From Fibrobacterota bacterium (GTDB lineage Bacteria > Fibrobacterota > Chitinivibrionia > Chitinivibrionales > Chitinispirillaceae), in contig JAEZKC010000059.1 in assembly GCA_023436205.1 (NCBI GenBank), positions 1 to 64,000 of the forward strand: 64,000 bases of DNA, read 5' to 3'. Positions 26,384-35,134 of the stretch are shown piece after piece (the first letter of the stretch is position 1; every line of letters starts with the position of its first letter). A model generated the notes under the pieces. The model saw only the letters and a program-made list of their open reading frames with translations, was not told the DNA's origin and did not search any database. The position numbers and the translations under genes were made by a program.

Positions 26384-26492
26384 TTCGGTTCAAAATTGAA
26401 CCTCCTGTCCTCGCCTCCAATTATTTTTAAACGTAATCAAAAAGTGAATCTATCCGTTCAGCACAGATGCTGACGTTGCTTGGAGAACTCAA

Positions 26493-27863
26493 ATGAAAAT
26501 GTGGGATGGTCGGTTTACAAAGCCTTCAGACAGCCTTATGGAGGCATTTAATAATTCCCTGCCCTTTGATCAGGCGCTTATTGAAGAGGATATTGCAGGA
26601 AGCATCGCATGGGCCAACGCTTTGAGGCGTTTAGGTGTCTTTACCGAGCTTGAGCGCAAGCAGGTAGTGGAAGGGCTTAGTTCAATCTTAAGTGAATATA
26701 AGGCAGGGGCTATTAAGTTCCTTCCTTCCGATGAAGATATCCACATGGCAGTGGAACGCTTGCTGGTTCAGAAAATCGGTGCGGCAGGGGAGAGGCTTCA
26801 TACTGGACGGTCCAGAAATGATCAGGTGATCACCGATACTCGCCTTTACACAAAAAAGGCTCTTCAATCAATTCGAACTGCAATCGTTGAACTTCAGAAA
26901 GCGGTAGTGACCAGAGCGGAATCCGATTACCAGATCATAATACCGGGTTTCACTCATCTTCAGCAGGCCCAGCCGGTTCTCCTTTCTCATTATTGGATGT
27001 CATTTTTCTCCATTCTGGAACGGGAGAAGAGTCGTATCGATCATGCCTTCAAATCAACGGATATCTTGCCACTTGGTTCCGGGGCATTGGCTGGCAGTGG
27101 CTTTGATGTGGACCGTGATGCCATTGCCGAGGAACTTGGTTTCAGTGCGGTTTCCGCAAACAGTATGGATATGGTCAGTTCCCGTGACTTTCTGCTGGAG
27201 ACGCTGTCAGTTTTTGCTTCCATTGGAATTCATCTGAGCCGTTATGCCGAGGATCTTATCATCTGGTCATCACGGGAGTTCGGGTTTGTGGAGCTCGATG
27301 ATGCATGGTCAACCGGTTCCAGCATGATGCCTCAGAAGAAAAATCCTGATTCACTTGAACTGATACGTGGAAAAAGCGGCAGATTTCTTGGAAATTACAT
27401 GCGTTTCGCCACTACGCTCAAGGGTATTGGCCTGACCTACTTTAAAGATCTTCAGGAAGATAAAGAACCGCTTTTTGACAGTGTTTACAACTTGGAAATG
27501 GTGCTTAAGGTGTTCGCACAGGTTCTCCTGACACTTACGATTCGTGAGGAACGGGTAAAGCAGGACCTCGATCCTTTTCTGCTCGCCACCGATATGGCCG
27601 ACTATCTGGTTCGCAAGGGAATGCCCTTTCGTCAGGCTCATAAAGTAATAGGCAGAATCGTGGGGTACAGTGTAGAATCCGGTGTTCAGCTCACGGAAAT
27701 TTCTCTTGATAAGTTGAAGGAATTCTCAGAAATGTTCGATGAAGATGTTATAAAACTCTATTCATGGGAGCAGGCTATTTCCTACCGTACGGTGAAGGGT
27801 GGAACCGGATGGGAGAGTGTAAAGGTGCAGATTGAGGTGGCACGGGAGATTTTAGGAATGTAA
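26493..27863 (+). CDS. argH: Argininosuccinate lyase
   Basis: Last step of arginine synthesis: argininosuccinate to arginine and fumarate. The 456 residues match the family length. Visible signatures are MWDGRFTKPSD at the start, LHTGRSRNDQVITDTRLY, the substrate-binding GFTHLQQAQPVLLSHY and the fumarase/lyase superfamily signature GSSMMPQKKNPD (about 272-283) with the mobile-loop serine. No other arg gene is in the window. A ggag sequence (ttggagaactc) precedes the ATG. A candidate terminator lies 105 bp downstream. Confidence 0.96.
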   Translation: MKMWDGRFTKPSDSLMEAFNNSLPFDQALIEEDIAGSIAWANALRRLGVFTELERKQVVEGLSSILSEYKAGAIKFLPSDEDIHMAVERLLVQKIGAAGERLHTGRSRNDQVITDTRLYTKKALQSIRTAIVELQKAVVTRAESDYQIIIPGFTHLQQAQPVLLSHYWMSFFSILEREKSRIDHAFKSTDILPLGSGALAGSGFDVDRDAIAEELGFSAVSANSMDMVSSRDFLLETLSVFASIGIHLSRYAEDLIIWSSREFGFVELDDAWSTGSSMMPQKKNPDSLELIRGKSGRFLGNYMRFATTLKGIGLTYFKDLQEDKEPLFDSVYNLEMVLKVFAQVLLTLTIREERVKQDLDPFLLATDMADYLVRKGMPFRQAHKVIGRIVGYSVESGVQLTEISLDKLKEFSEMFDEDVIKLYSWEQAISYRTVKGGTGWESVKVQIEVAREILGM

Positions 27864-27968
27864 GTCCTTCATTGCCAGACTGTTAAGAATTATGATGCTC
27901 TAATCAAAACAGGTCTTACTCTATTCTCAGCTTACATTTTCTTCAGCATTTTGCACTGATTTTAAGCC

Positions 27969-27996
27969 AACCGCTCTAATTTCAAGAGCGGTTTTT
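27969..27996 (+). terminator. Intrinsic terminator after argH
   Basis: aaccgctct and agagcggtt form a 9-bp stem with a short loop, followed by ttttt. It is 105 bp beyond the argH stop and 78 bp before the next coding start. Confidence 0.85.
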
Positions 27997-28016
27997 CCGA
28001 GTGTCCGTTTGCCTTG

Positions 28017-28057
28017 CGCAGGTTTTTCGATTATCTTATCGGTAATCGAACCCTGCG
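28017..28057 (+). promoter_or_regulatory. Leader hairpin upstream of the TIGR02147 regulator
   Basis: cgcagg pairs with cctgcg, and cgatt with aatcg, giving a long stem interrupted by a small internal loop, with an 11-base apical loop. It ends six bases before the gaaggagg ribosome-binding site of the next gene, so it may affect translation or transcript stability. No known riboswitch is recognised. Confidence 0.4.
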
Positions 28058-28073
28058 AGTTCGAAGGAGGCAA

Positions 28074-28919
28074 ATGGAATCCACTGCACCCGACCTGTTT
28101 ACCTATACCGATTATCGCCAGTTGCTTAAGGATATCTATGCTCATCGTAAAGAGGCTGATCATAGGTTTTCTCATCGATATATTGCCATTAAGGTTGGGG
28201 CTACATCCTCCGGGTGGTTTTCCGATATCGTAAACAACCGCATCAACCTTACACGCACCTATATGGTGAATCTGTGCAAGCTGCTCGCGTTTACATCCCG
28301 CGAAAGTGATTTTTTTGAACTGCTGGTGAATTACAATCAGGCCGCCACTCTTGATGAGAAGAATGTCTGTTTTCATAAAATCCTCACTTTTCGCGATGTG
28401 AGTGGATCTCTTGTAAATAAAGAGCAATTTGAGTATTTCAGTAAATGGTATTTAACCGCCATTCGGGAGTTGCTGCTGTTCCATGATTTCAAAAGAAGTG
28501 ATTATCAGGAAATAGGGCGTCTTCTTGACCCCTCGATTCGTGCTGCAGATGCAAAAAAGGCACTGGAGCTGCTGTTTAAACTAGGTTTAATTGAGGAGAA
28601 ATCGGGCGGTATTCTGAAACCGGTTGAAGAGACTGTTGTGAAGGATTCTGCTTTCAAGTCGGTATACTGGGCAAATTTCATGGTTTCCATGATGAAGCTG
28701 GCTATGGAATCTGTTGACAGGCATGAAGCTTCTCAAAGGGACATTTCTGCAGTTACGGTCGGCCTCTCCTCTGAAAGCCTCAAAACTGCCCGGATGGAAA
28801 TAGCCGCCTTACGCCAGAAGTTGCTCGCTCTTTCAGAACAGGACAAAAAAACCGATATTGTTTACCAGTGCAACATTCAGCTTTTTCCGCTCAGTCGCAG
28901 AAGAGAGGCTAAATGCTGA
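28074..28919 (+). CDS. TIGR02147 family protein (probable transcriptional regulator)
   Basis: A 281-residue cytoplasmic protein of the TIGR02147/DUF4423 family, which is expanded in Fibrobacter and relatives. The start at 28074 is chosen over an upstream in-frame ATG at 28014 because a perfect gaaggagg lies 4 bases before it and the family begins with a stretch like LFTYTDYRQLLKDIYAHRK. Typical features are SSGWFSDIVNNRINLT near residue 46 (helix-turn-helix-like), YFSKWYLTAIRELL near 125 and the wing-like ALELLFKLGLIEEKSGG near 165. DNA binding is inferred. It overlaps the following lipoprotein gene by 7 bp, so the two are coupled. Confidence 0.85.
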   Translation: MESTAPDLFTYTDYRQLLKDIYAHRKEADHRFSHRYIAIKVGATSSGWFSDIVNNRINLTRTYMVNLCKLLAFTSRESDFFELLVNYNQAATLDEKNVCFHKILTFRDVSGSLVNKEQFEYFSKWYLTAIRELLLFHDFKRSDYQEIGRLLDPSIRAADAKKALELLFKLGLIEEKSGGILKPVEETVVKDSAFKSVYWANFMVSMMKLAMESVDRHEASQRDISAVTVGLSSESLKTARMEIAALRQKLLALSEQDKKTDIVYQCNIQLFPLSRRREAKC

Positions 28920-31063
28920 ATTCGAAATCGCTTTGGTTTACTGTTCTTATTTTTTCCATTGCGACATCCTCTCTCTGGAACTGCACATCCACCCTTTCCG
29001 GTACTGAAGTGACCAATGAAAAGTCTATAGTCTACATGCCGGGAGGGAGTGGTCCGGCAGCACTGGCCCAGGTGTCGTTTTTTCCGGTTGACTACACTCC
29101 GGGAGCGGGTGCCACTGAGGACGTGTTCCAAACAGAAACAGATAAGAATGGAGTTTACACTCTTCCAGAGCTGCCTTCAGGATATTATAACTTGATTGCT
29201 GCAAAGCAGCAATTTGCCCTCTACAGAGATTCTGTGTATATAGGCGAGCAGATTTCATCAAGGAAAGATACTTTGGGACTTCCCGGAAGTGTCAGTGCCC
29301 GAGTTAAGCTCCAGCCCAATCATGATCCCCGCACTGTGTATGTGCAGGTGCTTGGTACGGAGTATTATGAAAATGTGAACTCGGCAGGGTATTTCACCTT
29401 GTCAGATCTTCCACAGGGAACGTACCGACTGCGCCTGTCTACAACACTCACAGATTACACTCCCACTTTTGTAAAAATCAGTGTGGCTTCAGGTAGAGCA
29501 GATACCGTACCGGAACCTTTTGAACTTGTTTACACCGGTATTCCAGTTGTGACTGGATTGAAAGCTGTATATAATCCGGTCTCAAAGACCGTTCAGTTAT
29601 CCTGGAAGGCAGAATCGTATCCATTTCTGGAAGAATATGTCGTATACAGGGAAAACCTTTTGACTGATGCTGAACCGCATCAACTGGCAAGAGTTAAATC
29701 TTCCTTTTACGTTGATTCTCTCGCCCTGTTTGCACCAGATTCGGGATACACAGATGTTAATTTCAGATACAAAGTTGCCATTAAGAGCAGCTCTTCGATA
29801 ACGGGAGTCACCTGCGAACATGCAGATGTGACAATTACGATTTCCAGATCCTCCTTGAGTCTTTTTGCATCTGATACTGTGCGTTTTTCTCCAGGTATTC
29901 CATTTTTACTGCATTTGGAAGTGGATTCGTCATTTGGTAGCATTAGTAATTACTCCCTGGCTTTGGGCGATCAGGGTTTCCTCAAAGTTTCAGGACCGGA
30001 TACCAATTTAACTATTGATATTCCTGGTGATTCACTTGTGACTGGGATGATGTGCAGGGCCCAAATTACAAGCAAAGATGGAATTAAATTCACTGACACG
30101 TTGATCCTGCAGTCAAGAATGACTTGGGAAAAGAAGTCTGAGATTTTTATGGATGGATGTAAAGCATTTCATGCTTCGGTTTTGGGTAATGAACTGTTTG
30201 TCTTTGCTGCTTCCGGCCCAAATGATGCGTTGACGTGGTCTGTATGGAAGTCCATGGAGGGAATAACCTGGACAAAAGAGGTTGATTCTCTTCCTTTCAG
30301 GATTACCCTTTCACCACTTGTTTTTCAGGGGAAAATTAGAGTGTGGGAAAGAGATGAGAGTATGAGCCACCCTCTTATCTGGAGTAGTGATAACGGAAGG
30401 GATTGGTTTTGCGACACTCTAGAGGGGCTGACCAATGCGGGGTACAGCTCTGATTATGATGTGTGGTCCGCAATAGAGGATAAATTGGTACTCTTTAATT
30501 ATTACCCGCTCTGCCTTCAGAACGTATCCTGCTCCGGGGAGCTGAGGCAATCCTGGTCAAGTCTGGATGGATTGACATGGCAAATTGAGACAATGGTCAG
30601 CTCCGTTTTTCCCGATCGGTATGACACGCCAAATAAGAATTTCAAGGCGGTGCAGGTAGATGGCAATCTGGTGGTGGCTGGTGCCTGGAGAGCGCTCTAT
30701 TTAACCTATCCAGTTTATACAGCCTACTCGGTGCGAATCTGGAATGCTTTCAACTCTGAGCCGGTCAAAATCGGATTTCCTCAACCCACGTATCAATCTG
30801 CTCCTGATGCCTACAATCCTCAATTGATAGGTTATAAAAACAGACTCTACCTTTCTGCTCAAATCAATATGTCCAATTCGGTTTCACCGCAGTCAAATAC
30901 CGACAATTTGTGGGTTCTGATGAAGGATAAATGGTTTCTATGTTCTGATGTTTTCCCGGCAGTCCGAGATTCAGGAACGAATTCTGATTATCATGCATTG
31001 TGTGTCTTTAAAGATGATTTATATTCAATAAGTAATGCTGGTGTTTGGGTCCTAAACAAGTAA
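28913..31063 (+). CDS. Large lipoprotein with carboxypeptidase-regulatory-like repeats
   Basis: A 716-residue exported protein I cannot assign to a function. The N-terminus has a hydrophobic segment ending in SLWNC, consistent with a lipoprotein signal with an atypical lipobox (Cys23). Residues about 45-190 contain two prealbumin-like/CarboxypepD_reg modules (DKNGVYTLPELPSGYYNLIA and SAGYFTLSDLPQGTYRLRLS). A fibronectin-III-like stretch follows at about 215-310 (VQLSWKAESYPFLEEYVVYR). Residues about 415-710 look like a beta-propeller-type region (WKSMEGITWTKE, IWSSDNGRDWF, SSLDGLTWQ repeat the same theme). Co-translated with the TIGR02147 gene, which probably controls it. Confidence 0.7.
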   Translation: MLNSKSLWFTVLIFSIATSSLWNCTSTLSGTEVTNEKSIVYMPGGSGPAALAQVSFFPVDYTPGAGATEDVFQTETDKNGVYTLPELPSGYYNLIAAKQQFALYRDSVYIGEQISSRKDTLGLPGSVSARVKLQPNHDPRTVYVQVLGTEYYENVNSAGYFTLSDLPQGTYRLRLSTTLTDYTPTFVKISVASGRADTVPEPFELVYTGIPVVTGLKAVYNPVSKTVQLSWKAESYPFLEEYVVYRENLLTDAEPHQLARVKSSFYVDSLALFAPDSGYTDVNFRYKVAIKSSSSITGVTCEHADVTITISRSSLSLFASDTVRFSPGIPFLLHLEVDSSFGSISNYSLALGDQGFLKVSGPDTNLTIDIPGDSLVTGMMCRAQITSKDGIKFTDTLILQSRMTWEKKSEIFMDGCKAFHASVLGNELFVFAASGPNDALTWSVWKSMEGITWTKEVDSLPFRITLSPLVFQGKIRVWERDESMSHPLIWSSDNGRDWFCDTLEGLTNAGYSSDYDVWSAIEDKLVLFNYYPLCLQNVSCSGELRQSWSSLDGLTWQIETMVSSVFPDRYDTPNKNFKAVQVDGNLVVAGAWRALYLTYPVYTAYSVRIWNAFNSEPVKIGFPQPTYQSAPDAYNPQLIGYKNRLYLSAQINMSNSVSPQSNTDNLWVLMKDKWFLCSDVFPAVRDSGTNSDYHALCVFKDDLYSISNAGVWVLNK

Positions 31064-31115
31064 TATCTGTGAATCCCGATTGAGTGGCGTTTCGAAGTCA
31101 CTGGCAGGAGAAATC

Positions 31116-33278
31116 ATGAAAAACAAAAGTGCCGTAGTGTGGGTAGCAGTATTTGCATCCATTTGTGTCTCTAATTCACAAATGTATACTTATGGAGAGA
31201 TACCTGATATCCGTTATCGGTGGGATGGTGCAACGGGCAGCTATGTTTATGATAGTATTTTGGTCACCAGTGAAATAGCTCGACCCAAGCTGAATTCGGT
31301 ATCATTGAGTCTGCAATCCAGAGGGTCATATTTGGATGTCACCGAGGATGCCATTCTTTCTCCCTCCATTGCTTCTGACGGACAAACGCAGCCGCCATAC
31401 TATATGCAAGGTACTGTGCATCTTCCTAAAGGATCGTCAATCATAAGTTTTTATGTGTCAAGCGATACAACCGGGTATTCAGCAAAGGTATTGCCCGAGT
31501 TTCCACTTGGATTTGAGGTTGATACTACAATGGGAGAAAATATTGCCAGTTTAAAATTTAAAAATCAGACGTGGGGATTGTCTGCAGATCAGGACTGGTA
31601 TGAGCTTTCTCTCAATTCCATTCAACCCGGAAAAATCTACAATGTCAGGATACGATATTTAACTCCTAATGCGGGGGGCAGCTCGGCTCTTTACACCATG
31701 AATATTCTGAATCATAGTTTAGAAGGAAATCCGCGCTATTTTGAGCTTAAATATCTGGGTTCAGTGGAAAACGCCGCTCATTCTCTTGAGATTGGTGGGT
31801 TGACTTACCCCCTTGGTGAAAATCAGTCGATTCAGGTCCCCTATAACAGTACATTTCAAATCCGTACAGTAGAGAGCACAATCTCAAAATTTCACACTAC
31901 CCAGTTTTCAGAAGGCCCCTGGATGGGCAAATACCTCATCCTGAATACCACGATACCCGATTCTGTGCTTTCCTCAATGAGTCAGCCTATTGAAACCGTT
32001 TTCTTATGGAGGTGGAACAGACCAAGCAGTTTTGTCAATCGGTACCGGTATTATGATTATAGCAGTCTCAGTAATTACGGACAGCAGGCTGTTTCGCAAG
32101 CATCAGCTATCCGTGAAATGGTTAAATACCTGGTCACTTTGGGAAACCAGACAGGTATGGTGCATAGTATCCAGTACAAGAAACCGGAAGTATTCCCGCT
32201 CTGCAAAGCCAAAAGTTCTGCTTTTGCGAGACTCGATGGATATCTAAGTCAATTTACCGAAGATTATTTTCTCAACAGCGGTTACTTTGAATATGATACA
32301 GAGCCGGATGATCCAATTCCCACCGGTCCTGTGGATTCATCCAAAGCGGAGTTCAAGAGTTGTTTGAATGAGGTACACGGATTGTACTCGGATGGCAATG
32401 GGGTACTCAAGCATCTGGTTATAATCAGTGCCGGACCGGTACAGATTTCCCGGGACCTTATAAGCATAGAGGAAATTGACTCTCTTGTCAATGATCTGTC
32501 AGTGGACTGCCAGAATGCTGTATGGAGGGATATCAGTTTCAACTTGGTATCTTCAGTTTCGTTGCAGAAAACACTTGTTCCTATTGGTGGCTTCAGTTTT
32601 CCGGAATTCAGACCAAGCTCAATTATGCTTCAGGTTTCCAGTGAATCAAAGACCTACTCTTTCCCACTTTCAACTGTTCAAAACAGATTCTCCATAATGG
32701 CAAAATCGCAGGGAAGCTGGAACTCGACATTGACCTGGAAAGGGTACAGCAAATCCGGTGAGGTGATGGGGGAAGCCACTTCCAAGGCAGCGGTCTTGAA
32801 TGTTCCTCAGGACACCGGACTTGTAAAGCTATGGGCCTCGTGTGCAGACCGCCTTGCTGATAAAGTGGAAACTGATGTGGGGCTTACCTATGGGGTGATT
32901 TCTGAACAGTCCAGTTTGAGGATTTTCTCCACTTTTAAAGGATACGATTCCACATCCACCGCATACGCGTCCACAGTACCTGTGTATTGGAAACCCACTA
33001 CAGGTGCTGAAATGCTCAGAACCGCTATTGTAAAAGGCAGGTGCAGTTATTCCAGAGGTATGCTTCGTATATCTTTACCGGGAAATGAAAAGATTCGTCG
33101 CGTGCGCATCTTTTCTCTCGACGGGAAACTTTTGGCTGAATTCGATCCCCAACACTACCGGACCGATTCCGGGTATGCAATTTCCAGATCAGTATTTAAA
33201 CAAGTAAGTGGCAATTGCATGGTTATAGTCAGAATTCAGGGTGAAAAGGGTGTGAGCAGCTACAGAATGATCATGTGA
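31116..33278 (+). CDS. Secreted VIT-like protein with T9SS-type tail
   Basis: A 720-residue exported protein. The ATG at 31116 follows caggag and begins a signal peptide (VVWVAVFASICVSNS); a frame 12 codons longer is not favoured. Residues about 50-240 resemble a VIT-like domain (WYELSLNSIQPGKIYNVRIR). Near 560-620 SWNSTLTWKGYSKSGEV and VKLWASCADRLADKVE with LTYGVISEQSSLRIF align with the protein at 7712-9289, so the two are paralogues. The end, VRIFSLDGKLLAEF and CMVIVRIQGEKGVSSYRMIM, is a sorting-tail-like domain. Function unknown; surface display is inferred. Confidence 0.66.
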   Translation: MKNKSAVVWVAVFASICVSNSQMYTYGEIPDIRYRWDGATGSYVYDSILVTSEIARPKLNSVSLSLQSRGSYLDVTEDAILSPSIASDGQTQPPYYMQGTVHLPKGSSIISFYVSSDTTGYSAKVLPEFPLGFEVDTTMGENIASLKFKNQTWGLSADQDWYELSLNSIQPGKIYNVRIRYLTPNAGGSSALYTMNILNHSLEGNPRYFELKYLGSVENAAHSLEIGGLTYPLGENQSIQVPYNSTFQIRTVESTISKFHTTQFSEGPWMGKYLILNTTIPDSVLSSMSQPIETVFLWRWNRPSSFVNRYRYYDYSSLSNYGQQAVSQASAIREMVKYLVTLGNQTGMVHSIQYKKPEVFPLCKAKSSAFARLDGYLSQFTEDYFLNSGYFEYDTEPDDPIPTGPVDSSKAEFKSCLNEVHGLYSDGNGVLKHLVIISAGPVQISRDLISIEEIDSLVNDLSVDCQNAVWRDISFNLVSSVSLQKTLVPIGGFSFPEFRPSSIMLQVSSESKTYSFPLSTVQNRFSIMAKSQGSWNSTLTWKGYSKSGEVMGEATSKAAVLNVPQDTGLVKLWASCADRLADKVETDVGLTYGVISEQSSLRIFSTFKGYDSTSTAYASTVPVYWKPTTGAEMLRTAIVKGRCSYSRGMLRISLPGNEKIRRVRIFSLDGKLLAEFDPQHYRTDSGYAISRSVFKQVSGNCMVIVRIQGEKGVSSYRMIM

Positions 33279-33293
33279 CATCAGAAGCAAAAT

Positions 33294-34533
33294 ATGAAAG
33301 CGCGACACTATCTGCATACGATTTGCAACATGTCTTTCCGGGGCATGTTTGTTAATTGTAGTGCTTTACTTTCGGTCCTTCTCGCTACAACAGGAACCGA
33401 AGCTCAGGTTCCTGTTTACAACCATAAGACCCTCTATATCGATCCCACTTCTATTCTTGACACTTTGCTTGCTCCGGTGGTTGATGCTGAGGCCCGTATA
33501 GAGCTCCAGTCCCGTTTTGAGCGGCAGCTTGAGTCTGAAGGCATCCAATCATTACAGTTTAAGCAGTATGCTCCCGTTTTATTTACTTACAGAGATACTG
33601 CTGTGGCAACCCTTCTGAGGAAAATTATCGAAAATCCCGCAGTTGACATTTACTTTAGAATGAAAGCTGTTCATACGCTGGGCGAAATAGGTCGAAAGGA
33701 GGAATTCAATTTTTTAAAGAGATTTGCTCGACACAAAAACGCGCTCTTTAAGGAATATGTGGTCAGTGCTTTGGGAAAAGTCGCCTCTGAAAAGGATCTC
33801 GACGCCCTGTTATCTATGCTGCAGTCGGAAAGAAATCTGTACGTCCGGTCTACGCTTAAAGCATCCATAAAGCACTTGTACGATGCTTCATCAGTGCATT
33901 TATCGAATCTCCCCGTAATAGATACCAACGGGTTGAGAAAGCTGGCTTTTTTTTCCAGTACCCAGTATAGCGCTGCAGATGCGGTGCTTGGTGGAAAATC
34001 TGTGACTGCAATATCTCGGAAACCCGGCTATTCCCGGCAGATTGTCGCGCCTCATTTGCAGTATAAAATCAACAAGAAGCTGTATGACCTTATTGAATTT
34101 CCTCTCATTTCCTTTGCAATGAGGGATAGTTGGGGTGTTCATGTGGGGGAGGATTCCGGTTGGCTTTTTGACGGAATGTCTGTTCATGCGGTAATGGATG
34201 GTGTTGTCGTGGCCATTCAGTATGAGCAGAGTTGGGGATGTCTTGTCATTATGGAATCATCTTGGGGAAAAAGATTCAACGCTCACCGTCTACTATGGTC
34301 ACCTCTCATCCGCATTAAACGTCTCCTTGGGAGAGCAGGTGGTTGCCGGACAAAAAATAGGCGAGATAGGACCATCCTTCACTTTTGAAAATGGCGGATA
34401 CCTCTCGCATCTGCACCTGGGAATCGAAAAGTCTGCCTACCGTGATGCTCTTGTGAAGGGATGGTATGAAAATGCCCAAAAGTGGTATTCGCCAGTTGAG
34501 TTCATTGAAAAGTTTCAGAAAGCCTCACCTTGA
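33294..34533 (+). pseudogene. HEAT-repeat and M23 peptidase protein, frameshifted
   Basis: The first frame (ATG 33294) gives a signal peptide (cleavage near TEAQ), then HEAT-like helices at about 85-205 (MKAVHTLGEIGRKEEFNFLK, VVSALGKVASEKDLDALL), then the start of an M23 domain (VHVGED, with the HxxxD-type pair; VHAVMDGVVVAIQY). After SSWGK near 34270 the reading shifts; the other frame continues DSTLTVYYGHLSS, then LSHLHLGIEK with the HxH zinc pair, to 34533. Removing one A from the run at 34268-34272 joins them into ~412 residues. The zinc residues are intact, so either a recent knockout or a homopolymer error. It is last in the cluster begun by the TIGR02147 gene. Confidence 0.75.
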
Positions 34534-34589
34534 TTGAACTGCCATCCTCATCATTGGCGAACCCTGGCCATTCAGGAGTAATGCAATAA

Positions 34590-34949
34590 TTAAGCAGCTT
34601 GGGGATTTTTTTCAGCTATGAGATGGTACTCTTTTCGTTTGCTGAACCTCTCGCATTGAAGTCGAATATCGTACCCAAGCATTACACCGAGAATGAAATC
34701 CTGTTCGTCTGTAAGCTTTGAAAGATCTGACTGATTAAACATTCTGATAATTTTTACGCACTGATAAGAACCGAAAAAAACATTGACTTTGCGGTCACTT
34801 ACCTTTTGACAGATGTATGCGATGCCGTTTTTTTTCAGTCGCTGTTCGAGGGGTTCAACTTCCGGTGGTAGAGCCGAATAAAGTACAAGGTTCCGCAGTC
34901 CTTTTTTTAACTCATAGATATGATGGTTAAAAAGGTGAAGTCTTTCCAT
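34590..34949 (-). CDS. DUF2023 family protein
   Basis: A 119-residue cytoplasmic protein matching DUF2023 by eye: LFNHHIYELKKGLRNLVLYS at the start, IAYICQKVSDRKVNVFFG and the conserved EQDFILGVMLGYDIRLQCER. Function unknown; a member from Porphyromonas has a solved structure. Family members are usually near flavodoxin genes, but none is seen here. It is divergent from the SulP transporter gene, with a shared 185-bp region. Confidence 0.82.
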   Translation of the reverse strand: MERLHLFNHHIYELKKGLRNLVLYSALPPEVEPLEQRLKKNGIAYICQKVSDRKVNVFFGSYQCVKIIRMFNQSDLSKLTDEQDFILGVMLGYDIRLQCERFSKRKEYHLIAEKNPQAA

Positions 34950-35134
34950 AATGACCCTCCAAACGGCCCCAGCTTATCCGTTAAAATATTTGATCAAAAA
35001 TAGGGCCATCGGGTCTGAAAACATGTATTTTCTTTGACTGGTTTTGAGCCGTCGACAAGACCGGTACCCATATCCTCATAGTGACTATATGGCGTTTTGA
35101 GTTTTTGCATCCGTGCGGAAATCAAGGAACCAAA

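Noticed and set aside
28014..28073. Upstream in-frame start for the TIGR02147 gene
   Set aside because: The extra 20 codons cover a stable hairpin and have no binding site, while gaaggagg lies right before the ATG at 28074.
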